Shown: positions 7,889-17,572, numbered from the stretch's first letter. The stretch is DNA of 64,000 nucleotides from Bryobacteraceae bacterium (GCA_026129905.1 JAHCHE010000001.1:496001-560000), one strand, 5' to 3'. The notes: generated from the letters alone by a model not told the origin. A program made the numbers and translations.

Positions 7889-10507
7889 TTATGCCGGCTG
7901 CCGCAGGCAGACGCCGCGCCGCAGCATCTCTTCCTTGAATGGAGGCAACTGCCTCTCGGGGCAGTCCAGGCCCGTTGCGGCCGCCGCGTCGCGCAGATCC
8001 TCGGTCGCCCACGCCCACAGCCCGATGCGGCAATCCTGCGCCGCCGCCGTCCCGGTGAAGCGCACCGTCGATGTCCCGGAGGCGACTTTCGCGATGTGCC
8101 AGCTCCACTCCGCCAGGTGCGGCAAGACTTCCTTCCACCGGCTCCCCTCGTGCTCGGTCGTGCCGATACGCTTGTCGGACGAACTGCGCCGCAGAGAGAC
8201 TCGCTGGCCATTTACCGTGGCTTCGCACGCGTTGGCCCGATACTCTCGTCCCGGGAACTGCAACAGGAGAAGCGCCTCGCCCGCCGCGCCGTCGGGAATC
8301 GTGACTCTGCATTCGGTTTCGAACGCGACGCCGCCGGAAGGCCCAGGCTTCACGTTGTGCGCCGTGACTTCGCCCGAGGGCATGCCGGAAGGCCGGCGCG
8401 CCGACGGCAGCGCTCGCTCTCCGCTTCGCGGCGAATACAGCCGAGCTTCGCCGGCATCCGAGTCCGCCGCCAGCAGCATCTCGCCCTTCGGACCCCGAAA
8501 CCACCGCGCGCCGAGCGCCACCGGTTCCCGCAGCTCTCCGCGTGGCACGATCTCCAGGAATAGCGTTTCCCACGGCGCCATCGACAGCGTAATGCTCGAC
8601 TCTCTCTTCAACCCGGCCGCGAATCCCTTCCGGTACGGGTACTGCGAATAGCAGAGCGCGTTCGCAAGCCCGCGTGGCGCGCCGTGCTTCGCCAGTTCCA
8701 GCTCGAACTTGCGCGTTTCGTTCGACGGGTTCCGAACCACCAGGATGCCGCGCGTTCCAAGCCAATGCGCATAGACGTACGGCTCTCCCAACTCCACCTT
8801 CGACGGCGTCGCTTTCGTGTGGCGCAGGATCTCCTGGTTGCGCCGCGCCCAGCGTAGAAAGCCCGCGTAGATGCGCCAGTCGTCTTCGGACATGTACGTC
8901 GGATTGATGTACGTCGGCACGAAGAACCGGCCGCGCCCAAACGCCATCGCCGCGTGGTTGGCGAAGCCAGGGTCTTCGTCGGCGTGGACGATATCGAAGT
9001 ATTGCAGCGCGTTTTGCGGGAGCCAGACCTCGTCCATCGAAAGGAAAATAAAAAGCTCCCGCGCGTTGGTGTGCGACTCGCGGTAATCCGGCGCCGGGTT
9101 AATTCCACGCGGGCAGTCTCCCCCGGAGTTCCCCCACACCGAATGCGCATGGCGGATGATCCAGGGGCTGATGTAGTTCGCAAGCGAGTTCAGACATGTC
9201 GGCTCCGTGAACACCTCCGGATTGGCCGCCAGCGAAGCGTCCAGCAGCTCGAACAGGTGGTGCGCCAGCGGCTCCACGGAGTCGTCGCCCGGCAGCAGGT
9301 CGTCGTGCCCGTTGGCCTCCCGGGCGATAAATCCGTCGTACTTGATCTGACGCAGCTCATTTTCCCGGATCAGCCGCGCCAGTTGCTTCTTCGTTTCTTC
9401 CCGGTATCTCGGCTGCCCCAGCGAAAGGCCCGGATGCCGGCGGCCCGGCCGGTAATCGTTCTCGCTTACCACGTAGCCGTTCTGGGCGGCCCAATCGCAA
9501 TCGGTGCTATTCGGATAGACGGCGCTCGGCGACATCCACAAACCCAGCTTGCCGCCCGCCGCCTCCACCGCGTTCCGCAAGGGCGTGAACCCCTCCGGAA
9601 GCTTCTTTCCGTCGATCTGCCAGATCGAATGCTTGTCCGCCCAGCCTTCGTCCGTGGTGACGATATCGAAGAACAGGCCGTGCCTGTCGCCGAGCTTGGC
9701 TTTCAATTCGGCTAGGAGCGCGGCGTACTTCTCCGCCGTGAGTTCGTTGGCGTAGTAGGTCCACCACGTGTTGTAGCAGGCCACCAGCCTCGGCGGCGCC
9801 AGGCGAATGTCGTCGATGTACGCGAGAAACGCGTCCCGCGTCTGGCCCTGCTCCGCCACTCCCATCACGGTCGAATTCAGCGCGAGCCACTCCGTCCCTG
9901 CCGGCTTGCCGCCGGGACGGCTACGCAGCAGGAACCCATCGCCCGAGTATTCGTTGAACGCCGCCGCGAACTCCACGCCCGTCCAGAGCGTGTCGCAGTA
10001 GATCGGGTGGCTCCCGTGCGGAAGGCGGTCCACCGGACGCATCGAGCGCCAGGGCCGCTTCACACCCTGCCAGTCCTCCAGTTCAACGAGCATCACCCGT
10101 TTCGGCTGTCCGTCCCGCTTCAGCCGGATCCGTTTTCGCAGGTACGGCTTGCCGGCAGGTAGTTCGTACTGCACTCGGACGGTCACCGTTTCCTTCGCGT
10201 ACGCCAGTTCGATCCGCGTCGCGTCCCGCGCTTCGACGCTGGCCTCCATCCCGGCCGAGTCCACGCGCTCGCCACCCTCGAACTCGATCGCGAAATCCCG
10301 CGCCGGCAGCGCGACCGTCTCGCGGCTGAGCCGGTTCACCAATTCGCGCGCCGCCAGCTTCCCGCCGCGGATCTCGATTTGAAACTCCAGCGCGCTGTTG
10401 GCAAGCTTCAGAACCGCCGGCTGCTGTTCCCGCGCCAGCGCCGCCGACAGCGGCAAGGCCGCGAGGCCGCCCAGCAGATCTCGTCGAGTAAACGATAATG
10501 GCTCCAT
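7889..10507 (-). CDS. Tat-exported alpha-galactosidase-like glycoside hydrolase (clan GH-D, GH36-like)
   Basis: An 872-residue product is proposed from ATG 10507, which opens with a Tat signal (SFTRRDLLGG then a hydrophobic stretch ending ALA). Further upstream in-frame starts would add 87 residues that look non-coding. An N-terminal beta-sandwich (about 30-255) leads to a TIM barrel with the clan GH-D pattern: a tryptophan-rich ACYNTWWTYYA, FFDIVTTDEGW, ALRNAVEAAGGKLGLWMSP-like text, and IKYDGF holding the likely nucleophile Asp. The C-terminal part is beta-rich. Relatives remove alpha-linked galactose or related sugars. The substrate is not determinable. Export through Tat suggests a folded periplasmic enzyme. 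Confidence 0.75.
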   Translation of the reverse strand: MEPLSFTRRDLLGGLAALPLSAALAREQQPAVLKLANSALEFQIEIRGGKLAARELVNRLSRETVALPARDFAIEFEGGERVDSAGMEASVEARDATRIELAYAKETVTVRVQYELPAGKPYLRKRIRLKRDGQPKRVMLVELEDWQGVKRPWRSMRPVDRLPHGSHPIYCDTLWTGVEFAAAFNEYSGDGFLLRSRPGGKPAGTEWLALNSTVMGVAEQGQTRDAFLAYIDDIRLAPPRLVACYNTWWTYYANELTAEKYAALLAELKAKLGDRHGLFFDIVTTDEGWADKHSIWQIDGKKLPEGFTPLRNAVEAAGGKLGLWMSPSAVYPNSTDCDWAAQNGYVVSENDYRPGRRHPGLSLGQPRYREETKKQLARLIRENELRQIKYDGFIAREANGHDDLLPGDDSVEPLAHHLFELLDASLAANPEVFTEPTCLNSLANYISPWIIRHAHSVWGNSGGDCPRGINPAPDYRESHTNARELFIFLSMDEVWLPQNALQYFDIVHADEDPGFANHAAMAFGRGRFFVPTYINPTYMSEDDWRIYAGFLRWARRNQEILRHTKATPSKVELGEPYVYAHWLGTRGILVVRNPSNETRKFELELAKHGAPRGLANALCYSQYPYRKGFAAGLKRESSITLSMAPWETLFLEIVPRGELREPVALGARWFRGPKGEMLLAADSDAGEARLYSPRSGERALPSARRPSGMPSGEVTAHNVKPGPSGGVAFETECRVTIPDGAAGEALLLLQFPGREYRANACEATVNGQRVSLRRSSSDKRIGTTEHEGSRWKEVLPHLAEWSWHIAKVASGTSTVRFTGTAAAQDCRIGLWAWATEDLRDAAAATGLDCPERQLPPFKEEMLRRGVCLRQPA

Positions 10508-10508
10508 A

Positions 10509-12455
10509 ATGTACCGAAATGGATTATATCCTTTACCGCTCGCCAAAAGGCTATTCGAATCCGTTTTGCTTCTGGCGCTGAGCCTGCCGCACCTGTCCGC
10601 CTCTAACGCGGTGACGCCCGGACAACTTGTGGTCGAGCCGCCCACCCTCATCTGCCTCGGCTTCGAATGGTCCATCTCCGGCGACGAGAACCGCAACGCC
10701 TCCGTCGCGGTGCAATACCGCAAGGCCGGCGCCGGCGCCTGGTCGGAAGCCCTGCCTCTGCTCCGCATCGGCGGCGAACGGGTCTATCGGCGCGACCTCA
10801 GCCTCGAGTATTCCGTCCCCGACATGTTCTCCGGCAGTATTTTCGATCTCGAGCCGGATACCGAGTATGAAGCCCGCTTCGAAATGCGCGATTCCGACGG
10901 CGTCGCCGGCGAGGCCGTCAGAACCGTAAAGGTCCGCACCCGCGCCGAACCGAAAGCCGCTGACGGAGGCCGCGTTCTTCACGTTTACCCGCCCGACTGG
11001 AAGGGCGCCAGACAGGAACCGGCGTTCACCGGCCTCAAACAGGCGTACTTCGGTTCCGGCGGCGGCGACTGGTCCGTGGTGAGCGAACGCAAAGTCGGAC
11101 CCGGCGACGTCATCCTGGTCCACGCGGGCCGCTATCGGGCCGACCGCCTCAATTACGCGGACCGCCTCGGCGTCCCCTTCGACGGAACTTACGTCCTGAC
11201 TGCCAAGGGTACGCCCGACCGGCCCATCGTCATCCGGGCGGCCGGAGACGGCGAAGTGATTTTCGATGGCGACGGCTGTCACCGCCTGTTTGACGTCATG
11301 GCCGCCGACTACCACATCTTCGAAGGCCTAACCGTCCGCGACGCCGACATCGCCTTCTTCGCCGGGTTCAAGGACGTCGGCGGCTCGAAAGGGCTGACCG
11401 TCCGCAACTGCCGCATCGAGGACGTCGGCATCGCCGTCACCACCCAGTTCGCCGGCTCGCGCGATTTCTACATCGCCGACAACGTCATGATCGGCCGGGA
11501 CGAACGCCACCGCCTGGTCGGCTGGTACGATCCAGGCATCTACGGGGCCAGCCGTCTCAAGAGTTATTACGCGGTGAAAGTCTACGGATCGGGTCACGTC
11601 GTTTGCCACAATTACATCGCCTATTTTCACGACGGCATCTGCGTCTGCACTCACGGAACGCCAGAAAAAGAACAGGACTTTAAGGCGGTGTCCATCGATT
11701 TCTACAACAATGACATCCATTTGATGACCGACGACTTCATCGAGGCCGACGGCGGCGTCCACAACATCCGCGTCATGCGCAACCGGGGCGTCAATGCGGC
11801 GCAGTGCGGCCTCAGCGCGCAGCCCGTGTACGGCGGCCCCGCTTATTACATCCGCAACATCGTCTACCACGTGCCCACCGGCTGCGCGCTGAAGTTCAAG
11901 GTGAAACCCGCCGGCCTGGCGCTCTATCACAACACCATCGTCGCCGAGAGCCGTAACGGCGAGATCTTTTCCAACGCTCATTTCCGCAATAATCTCATTC
12001 TCGGGACCGACGGCAAAGACCGCGAGATTTTCCGGTTTCCCAACGCCACCGCGTACTCCAGCTACGACTACAACGGCTACCGGCCCAACCCCAACGCCGC
12101 CCGGAATTATTTCTGGAAATCGCCCGCCTCCGGCGAACTGCGCGACTACGGCCTTGAAACAGCCGAGTTTCGCGCCTTCGCATCACTCGCCGAGCTCACG
12201 GAAGCAAGCGGGCAGGAAGTCAACGGGATCGAGATCGACTACGGCGTCTTCGAGAACCTCCAGCCGCCCGACGCGGACAAGCCGCACGCCGTCTACAACG
12301 CTCGCGACCTGGACTTCCGCCTCAAACCCGGTTCGAAAGCCGTCGACGCCGGCCTCCGCCTACCCAACGTTAACGATGGCTTCACCGGCCAGGCGCCCGA
12401 TCTCGGCGCGCTCGAAACAGGACGTCCGGCGCCGGTCTACGGCCCGCGGCGCTGA
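10509..12455 (+). CDS. Secreted right-handed parallel beta-helix protein
   Basis: A 648-residue protein from ATG 10509, the only in-frame start directly before a signal peptide (LFESVLLLALSLPHLSASNA). After an FN3-like N-terminal domain (about 35-140, ending DTEYEARFEMRDSDG) the protein shows pectate-lyase-like beta-helix text at about 230-560. Examples are VIRAAGDGEVIFDGDG, IFEGLTVRDADI, LTVRNCRIEDVGI, FYIADNVMIGRD and YHNTIVAESRNGEIF. Such folds are common in polysaccharide lyases and epimerases, but no catalytic residues could be assigned. Its start codon is 1 base from the start of the divergent GH36-like gene. Confidence 0.85.
   Translation: MYRNGLYPLPLAKRLFESVLLLALSLPHLSASNAVTPGQLVVEPPTLICLGFEWSISGDENRNASVAVQYRKAGAGAWSEALPLLRIGGERVYRRDLSLEYSVPDMFSGSIFDLEPDTEYEARFEMRDSDGVAGEAVRTVKVRTRAEPKAADGGRVLHVYPPDWKGARQEPAFTGLKQAYFGSGGGDWSVVSERKVGPGDVILVHAGRYRADRLNYADRLGVPFDGTYVLTAKGTPDRPIVIRAAGDGEVIFDGDGCHRLFDVMAADYHIFEGLTVRDADIAFFAGFKDVGGSKGLTVRNCRIEDVGIAVTTQFAGSRDFYIADNVMIGRDERHRLVGWYDPGIYGASRLKSYYAVKVYGSGHVVCHNYIAYFHDGICVCTHGTPEKEQDFKAVSIDFYNNDIHLMTDDFIEADGGVHNIRVMRNRGVNAAQCGLSAQPVYGGPAYYIRNIVYHVPTGCALKFKVKPAGLALYHNTIVAESRNGEIFSNAHFRNNLILGTDGKDREIFRFPNATAYSSYDYNGYRPNPNAARNYFWKSPASGELRDYGLETAEFRAFASLAELTEASGQEVNGIEIDYGVFENLQPPDADKPHAVYNARDLDFRLKPGSKAVDAGLRLPNVNDGFTGQAPDLGALETGRPAPVYGPRR
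10523..10528 (-). promoter_or_regulatory. -10 hexamer TATAAT for the GH36-like gene
   Basis: A perfect TATAAT on the minus strand ends 15 bases before the ATG at 10507 and lies inside the coding sequence of the divergent beta-helix gene. The expected leader is only about 8 bases. No clear -35 is visible. Confidence 0.5.
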
Positions 12456-12458
12456 CCG

Positions 12459-13544
12459 CTATCGCTTGAACGCGCGCTCGAAAAGCTCGTAAGCGAGAGC
12501 CTGCATCTGGCGGTGTATGGCCGTGCGGTCCACGCCTTCCGGGTCGCGGCAGAAGCCGAACTTCTCGGCCCCCAGCGGCGTGCATTCGCTCCCGAAGGTC
12601 ATGTGGTCCACCCGCGGCAGGATCGTGAGCTTTGCGCCCGGAATCCGGTCGGCGAGCAACTGCGCGTTCGTGGCGGCGGGCGTGATCGGGTCGGCGTCGC
12701 CAACCACAATGTGCACGGGGATTTCGATTGCGGCGAGGCTCTCCTTGCCGAAAGCCACGCCCACCGCCGGCGCCATCGGAAACACGGCCTTCACGCGGCG
12801 ATCCTTGAACGATTTCCCCTCCCGGCCGACGGACTCCCGCACTACGGGGTCGCGCGTGGCCCGCTCTTCCAGGGTGTCGAGCCACTCACGGATTTGCGGC
12901 GGCGGTTCGCAGAGCGGGTCCGCCGGGCTCGCGGCGCAGAACTCCCGTAAATGTCTTGAGTCGAATACCCCGCCGGCCAGTTCGATCACCGTCGCCCCGC
13001 CGGAGGAGTGGCCCGCCGCAACCACCCGGTCCGTGTCAACATGGGCGCCGAAGGTCGGATCTTCCAGCAACTTATCCAGAACCACCGACAAATCCCGCGT
13101 CCGCTCCCACATAAACAGGAAACCCTGCGGCAACAATTCCGTTTCCGCCGACGTGTTCCCGTGATGATTCACCGCCGCCGCGATGTACCCGCGCGCCGCG
13201 AAGTAGACGCCCATCCAACTGAGCGCCATTGCCTGGCCGGTGGAACCGTGCGACAGAAGGAGAACCGGAAATTTCCCCTTCGCCGGCGCGGCGCCCGGCG
13301 CGAGGGCATGCTGCGCGAACAGCTTTCTCGCCTCCGGGTCGCCCCACTCCGCGCTCGGCCGCGCGTCCGGCGCCGCCGGGTACCAGACCATAGTGGTCAG
13401 CGGGCGCGCTCCCGTGTTCTGCCAGTTCCGCCGCCCGGCATCCTCGTAGTTCCTGGTCGCCATCCCCACAGGACCCGGCTTTGGCTGAGCGCCAAGACAA
13501 CAACAGCCGATCAATAACCCGAACATTAGTCGCGGCAGGCACAT
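12459..13544 (-). CDS. Secreted alpha/beta hydrolase (dienelactone hydrolase/PAF-acetylhydrolase-like)
   Basis: A 361-residue protein starting at ATG 13544 with a signal peptide of about 18 residues (MCLPRLMFGLLIGCCCLGA). The core has FPVLLLSHGSTGQ (oxyanion region) and the nucleophile elbow GHSSGG with Ser180. A later VGDADPITP segment holds the likely acid, and RVDHMTF contains the likely catalytic His. The sequence layout matches COG4188-type predicted dienelactone hydrolases, many of which are esterases of unknown substrate. It converges with the beta-helix gene, with 3 bases between stops. A TAAACT hexamer 7 bases ahead of ATG suggests a leaderless mRNA. Confidence 0.8.
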   Translation of the reverse strand: MCLPRLMFGLLIGCCCLGAQPKPGPVGMATRNYEDAGRRNWQNTGARPLTTMVWYPAAPDARPSAEWGDPEARKLFAQHALAPGAAPAKGKFPVLLLSHGSTGQAMALSWMGVYFAARGYIAAAVNHHGNTSAETELLPQGFLFMWERTRDLSVVLDKLLEDPTFGAHVDTDRVVAAGHSSGGATVIELAGGVFDSRHLREFCAASPADPLCEPPPQIREWLDTLEERATRDPVVRESVGREGKSFKDRRVKAVFPMAPAVGVAFGKESLAAIEIPVHIVVGDADPITPAATNAQLLADRIPGAKLTILPRVDHMTFGSECTPLGAEKFGFCRDPEGVDRTAIHRQMQALAYELFERAFKR

Positions 13545-13551
13545 GGATTCC

Positions 13552-13557
13552 AGTTTA
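13552..13557 (-). promoter_or_regulatory. -10 hexamer TAAACT, probable leaderless promoter
   Basis: On the minus strand TAAACT is followed by 7 bases (GGAATCC) and the ATG at 13544. This is the same spacing seen before several other genes in the window. There is no clear -35. Confidence 0.5.
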
Positions 13558-13658
13558 ACTTTGCCTCAGGCGCTGCGGCCGCGTAATGGGCGCCGGACAA
13601 CAAGCGGCGCCGCAATACGCCATTCCGCGATGCTTTAATGTGACTTTGGAGCCTCACG

Positions 13659-14825
13659 ATGGTTAAGCTCTGTTGCCTCGCGCTCTTCCTGTCCCCTCTC
13701 GCCTTTGCGGGCGCCGCCGAATTCCCCGAGATCCCGAAGGAGTACCTGGTCCAGGCGGACGCCATACCCGATTTCTGGATCAACACCGTTGAGGGCGTCG
13801 CCGAATTCCTCGATCGGCGCGTCTCCAAAGGCGAGGTGATTACGTTCGGCTCGACCGCCGGCGGCCGGCCCATGCGCGCCGTCGTGTACGGCAGCCTCAG
13901 GCAAGGCCATGGAACCACTACCTTTTCCGGCGCCCGCGGTTTCGGCAACATTCGCGCCTACCTCGGACCCGACCACGAGAAGAAGGTCTACATGGCCATC
14001 GCGTCGGTGCACGGCGGCGAACTCGAAGGCATTGTGGGCATCGTCAACCTGATCTCCGTGCTTGAAACCGGACGCGACCTCCGGGGCAGAGAATGGCCCA
14101 GCATCGTCGAAGCGGCAAGTAAGCTCGACCGCATCATCCTCGTTCCTATCACCAACGTCGACGGGCGGGCCCGCGTCCCGTTCCGCATGCTGCGCCATTG
14201 GGGCAAGGACGAAACCGTCCCCGAGTATTTCAACACCGGCGGCTGGAAGGACGGCAAACTCATCGGCTGGCCCACCTGCAAGGAATTCATTCCGCTCGAT
14301 TTTACGAAGACCCAATTCCCAGGCGGCTATCCCAACGACGCCGGCGTCAACATTCAGCACGACGACTTCTTCGGCCGCCCCCAACCGGAAACCCGAGCGC
14401 TGTTCGATCTCGCCGCGATTGAGCGGCCCGATATCATCCTGAACATGCACACCGGCGGCCCGTGGACGATGCTGCTGCGAGAGTTCATCGAGGCGCCGTT
14501 GATGCCGGTTTTTGAAGACCTCTACCGCCGCGTGCACACGGCGCTGACCGTCGCCGGCCTGCGCGCCACCACCGACGCGGCGCGCGAGTCGGACCCGTCC
14601 CGCATGCGGCTCGGCGCCTTCAACCTCAGTACCGCCCTGAACCTCCACTGCGGAGCCCTCGCCGTCCTGATCGAATCGCCGTCCCACGCGGCGTCCAGCG
14701 CCGTGCGCGACGGCAAGATGTTCGTGCATACGCCGGACGACCTCGTTACCGCGCAGCTCACCTGTCATCGCGAGTCGATGCGGTTTCTCGCCGAGACCGG
14801 CGGCCGCTTCCGCTGGGCCAAATAA
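13659..14825 (+). CDS. Secreted M14-like zinc carboxypeptidase family protein
   Basis: A 388-residue protein with a signal peptide (about 1-20, MVKLCCLALFLSPLAFAGAA) and an M14-type metallopeptidase core. The zinc-binding HxxE is His118-Gly-Gly-Glu121 in IASVHGGELEG. The third ligand is probably His264 in ILNMHTGG, and a catalytic Glu is probably Glu339 in AVLIESPSH. TNVDGRAR at about 166-172 resembles the substrate-carboxylate region. The family includes carboxypeptidases and succinylglutamate-desuccinylase-like amidohydrolases; the substrate is unknown. A Shine-Dalgarno (TTTGGAG) precedes the ATG. The gene lies just upstream of the cobalamin riboswitch but shows no functional link to it. 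Confidence 0.8.
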   Translation: MVKLCCLALFLSPLAFAGAAEFPEIPKEYLVQADAIPDFWINTVEGVAEFLDRRVSKGEVITFGSTAGGRPMRAVVYGSLRQGHGTTTFSGARGFGNIRAYLGPDHEKKVYMAIASVHGGELEGIVGIVNLISVLETGRDLRGREWPSIVEAASKLDRIILVPITNVDGRARVPFRMLRHWGKDETVPEYFNTGGWKDGKLIGWPTCKEFIPLDFTKTQFPGGYPNDAGVNIQHDDFFGRPQPETRALFDLAAIERPDIILNMHTGGPWTMLLREFIEAPLMPVFEDLYRRVHTALTVAGLRATTDAARESDPSRMRLGAFNLSTALNLHCGALAVLIESPSHAASSAVRDGKMFVHTPDDLVTAQLTCHRESMRFLAETGGRFRWAK

Positions 14826-14877
14826 CAGCGGCGCCGCGTGGTCCCTGTCGTCGCCGTGCGCGTGCTATGCTGTCTTA

Positions 14878-15051
14878 GCTGTCGGTACGCCATTCCGGCG
14901 TCGAAAAAGGGAACCCGGCGCAAATCCGGGACTGCCCCGCAGCGGTGAGCAGGAACGAAAATCGCCATCAAGCACTGGCCGCCTGGCGGCTGGGAAGCGG
15001 CGGTGAGTAGGAACGTCCGTACGCCTGCGAGTCCGAAGACCTGCCGATAGC
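14878..15051 (+). promoter_or_regulatory. Cobalamin (adenosylcobalamin) riboswitch
   Basis: The conserved blocks occur in order: AAAGGGAA near 14905, the core GCAAATCCGGGACTGCCCCG near 14920-14939, CACTGG then CTGGGAAG at 14973-14997, and the B12-box strand GAGTCCGAAGACCTGCC at 15029-15045. GCTGTCGG (14878-14885) pairs with CCGATAGC (15044-15051) to close P1. It ends about 50 bases before the start codon of a TonB receptor. There is a short GGCGC/GCGCC hairpin in between and no T-run, so control of ribosome access is more likely than transcription termination. Confidence 0.95.
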
Positions 15052-15101
15052 GGCGCTCCGCGCCAAGATTCAGGACTTGAACCTACGAAGGGGAGGTTGA
15101 G

Positions 15102-17528
15102 TTGTTACCGCACCGTATCCGTTTCCACCTGTTTCCGCTGTCCTTGTTGTCTGCCTGCGCCTGGCCCGTTCTTGCCGGCGACCTCTGCGGCCGCGTGATC
15201 GATCCCTCGGGGGCCGCCGTCCCCGGAGCGGCCGTCGAGATTTACAGCCGCGAAACTCCCGCGCGCACGAAGACCGTTTCGAACGACGGGGGCGAGTTCT
15301 GCCTTTCCGGATTGCCCCACGGCAACTACCTGGCCGAAGCCTCCGCGCCCGGGTTCGGAGGCTCCACCGCCGCGCCGGCCTCGGTGGGAGGCGATGGCCC
15401 GGCTTTCCTCGCTCTGGCCCTCGGGCTCGAAAAAGTCTCCACCCGCATATCGGTCACCGCTGCAAGCTCCGCGCAATCCAGCGACGAGATCTCCAAGGCG
15501 CTCGACGTCGTGGATTCGAACGAAATGGAACGGCGGGCCGAGTTCTCCATCCCGGAGTCGCTGCGCCTCGTGCCGGGCGTGCGCGTCCGGCAACAGGGCG
15601 GCCCCGGCAGCCTCGCCTCCATCCATATGCGGGGCATGCGTTCGTTCGACACTTCCGTGCTCATCGACGGATTCCGCCTACGCGATTCCTCCGCTCCCCA
15701 GGGCGAAGCAACCGGTCTGTTGGAGGACCTGTACGCTGTCAACGTCGGGCGCATCGAGGTGCTGCGCGGCTCGGGCTCGTCCCTCTACGGCTCGCACGCG
15801 ATGGGCGGCGTGCTGAACATCGTCTCCGATCACGGCGGCGGACCGCTGCGCGGCAGCGTGGAGACCGAAGGCGGCGGGCTCGGCCTGTTTCGCGGCGCCG
15901 CCAGGTTGGCTGGGGCGGGCTGGAAACAGCGCGTGCTTTACAGCGGCGGCGCTTCGCACTTGAACGTCACCCGCGGCATCGACGGGGACGACCGCACGCG
16001 AAATCTCACCGGGCACGGCTACGCGCAGCTCCGCCTGCGCCCCTCCTCCGTCCTCAGCGGGCGCGTGCTGGCCGCCAACTCCTTTCTTCAGTTGAACGAC
16101 AGTCCCTACGCGGCGCCCGACGGGAATCTCCCGCCCGCCGGCTATGTCACGGCCCGCCCTCTGCCGCGCGATCAGGTCCGCCGGGTTGAGTCCGGGCTGC
16201 CCGTCGATTGGGGCGCCGCCACCTTTGTCCCGTCCGCTAACGATCCGGATAACCGCCGCAGTTCGAACTTCACGTCCGCCATGACCGCCTTCACGCAGCA
16301 ATTGGGATCGCTCGCGTCGGTGCGCGCTTCCTATCAGGGCCTTGTTACGCGCCGCGCTACGCGCGACGGTCCTGGCGGCACGTACTTCGAACCATCGTTC
16401 AATAACTTATCGCGCTACGACAGCCGCATCGATATCGCGCAGGCCAGGACCGACATTCAGGCTTCGAGCTGGCAACTGATCTCCGCCGGCTTCGAATTCG
16501 AGCGTGAAAAATACGACAACGTCTCGATCGAGGAGAACTCCGATCCGGCGCAGCGAAGTTTCTCCCTCGCCGCCGTCTCCCAGCGCAGTCACAGCCTCTT
16601 CGCCCAGGATCAGCTCCGCCTGCTTCGCGACCGCCTGCAGATTTCCGTCTCCGGCCGCCTACAGACTTTTCAGCTCGACCGGCCCCAATTTGAGGGAGGG
16701 CCGCCCGCCTATGCCGGCGCCGGCCTCGGTTCGCCGCCCAACGCCTATACGGGCGACGCCGCGCTGGCTTGGTTCGCCCGGACGACCGGCACGAAGTTCC
16801 GCGCCCACGCGGGCAACGGCTATCGCGCTCCGTCCCTTTTCGAGCGGCTCGGCACGTCGTTCTTCTTCGGCTTCTTCAGCCCCTTCGGCGACCCGCGGCT
16901 CAAGCCCGAGCGAACCATCGGCCTCGACGGCGGCTTCGATCAGTACTTCGCGTCCAACCGCCTCAAGGTCAGCGCTACGTACTTCTACACCCGCTTGCAG
17001 GAAGTGATTGTTTTCGATTTCAGCGGCGTCATTTCCCCGGACACCGACCCGTACGGGCGCTTCGGAGGATACCGCAACACAAGCGGCGGAATCGCCCGCG
17101 GCGTGGAAACCAGCGTTGAAGCCACGCCCACGCGCAGCCTTCGCATCCATTCCTCCTACACCTACACCAATGCGCGGGAAAGGGTTTCCACCACCATCGA
17201 CGGCTCGCTCCGTTCGTTCAACATCTCCGATCACATGGTCTCTTTGCTCGTCACGCAACGCTTTCGGCGGCGCGTGGACGCTACCTTCGATTTTTCCGCC
17301 GCCAGCTCGTACGACTTTCCATTCTTTACGGCCATGGGCAGCCGCACCTTCCGCTTTGGCGCCCCGATCAAAGGGGATCTCGTTCTCAGCTATACGCATC
17401 CGGTATCCGATTCGCGCAGCCTTCGGCTCTTTACCCGGGTGGAGAATCTGTTCAATCGCGCGTGGTACGAAGGGGGCTTCTTCACGCCCGGCATCTGGGC
17501 CACCGGCGGCTTGAAGCTTCAATTCTGA
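15102..17528 (+). CDS. btuB: TonB-dependent vitamin B12 receptor, BtuB-like
   Basis: An 808-residue outer-membrane receptor with a TTG start at 15102, chosen because GGGGAGG lies 5 bases upstream and the signal peptide follows at once (ending WPVLAG). Domains are a carboxypeptidase-regulatory-like fold at 26-100 (GRVIDPSGAAVPGAAVEI), a TonB-box-like TRISVTA near 128, a plug at about 135-250 (VPGVRVRQQGGPGSLASIHMRG, LYGSHAMGGVLNIVSDHG) and a beta-barrel ending in Phe808. Control by the cobalamin riboswitch directly upstream makes corrinoid uptake the likely role. The extra N-terminal domain is not present in E. coli BtuB but is usual in Acidobacteria and Bacteroidetes receptors. No btuCDF is nearby. 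Confidence 0.9.
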   Translation: MLPHRIRFHLFPLSLLSACAWPVLAGDLCGRVIDPSGAAVPGAAVEIYSRETPARTKTVSNDGGEFCLSGLPHGNYLAEASAPGFGGSTAAPASVGGDGPAFLALALGLEKVSTRISVTAASSAQSSDEISKALDVVDSNEMERRAEFSIPESLRLVPGVRVRQQGGPGSLASIHMRGMRSFDTSVLIDGFRLRDSSAPQGEATGLLEDLYAVNVGRIEVLRGSGSSLYGSHAMGGVLNIVSDHGGGPLRGSVETEGGGLGLFRGAARLAGAGWKQRVLYSGGASHLNVTRGIDGDDRTRNLTGHGYAQLRLRPSSVLSGRVLAANSFLQLNDSPYAAPDGNLPPAGYVTARPLPRDQVRRVESGLPVDWGAATFVPSANDPDNRRSSNFTSAMTAFTQQLGSLASVRASYQGLVTRRATRDGPGGTYFEPSFNNLSRYDSRIDIAQARTDIQASSWQLISAGFEFEREKYDNVSIEENSDPAQRSFSLAAVSQRSHSLFAQDQLRLLRDRLQISVSGRLQTFQLDRPQFEGGPPAYAGAGLGSPPNAYTGDAALAWFARTTGTKFRAHAGNGYRAPSLFERLGTSFFFGFFSPFGDPRLKPERTIGLDGGFDQYFASNRLKVSATYFYTRLQEVIVFDFSGVISPDTDPYGRFGGYRNTSGGIARGVETSVEATPTRSLRIHSSYTYTNARERVSTTIDGSLRSFNISDHMVSLLVTQRFRRRVDATFDFSAASSYDFPFFTAMGSRTFRFGAPIKGDLVLSYTHPVSDSRSLRLFTRVENLFNRAWYEGGFFTPGIWATGGLKLQF

Positions 17529-17572
17529 AGGCCGGACCCGCAGGCAGCCTCCGGTGCTATCCTGCGGTTCGC

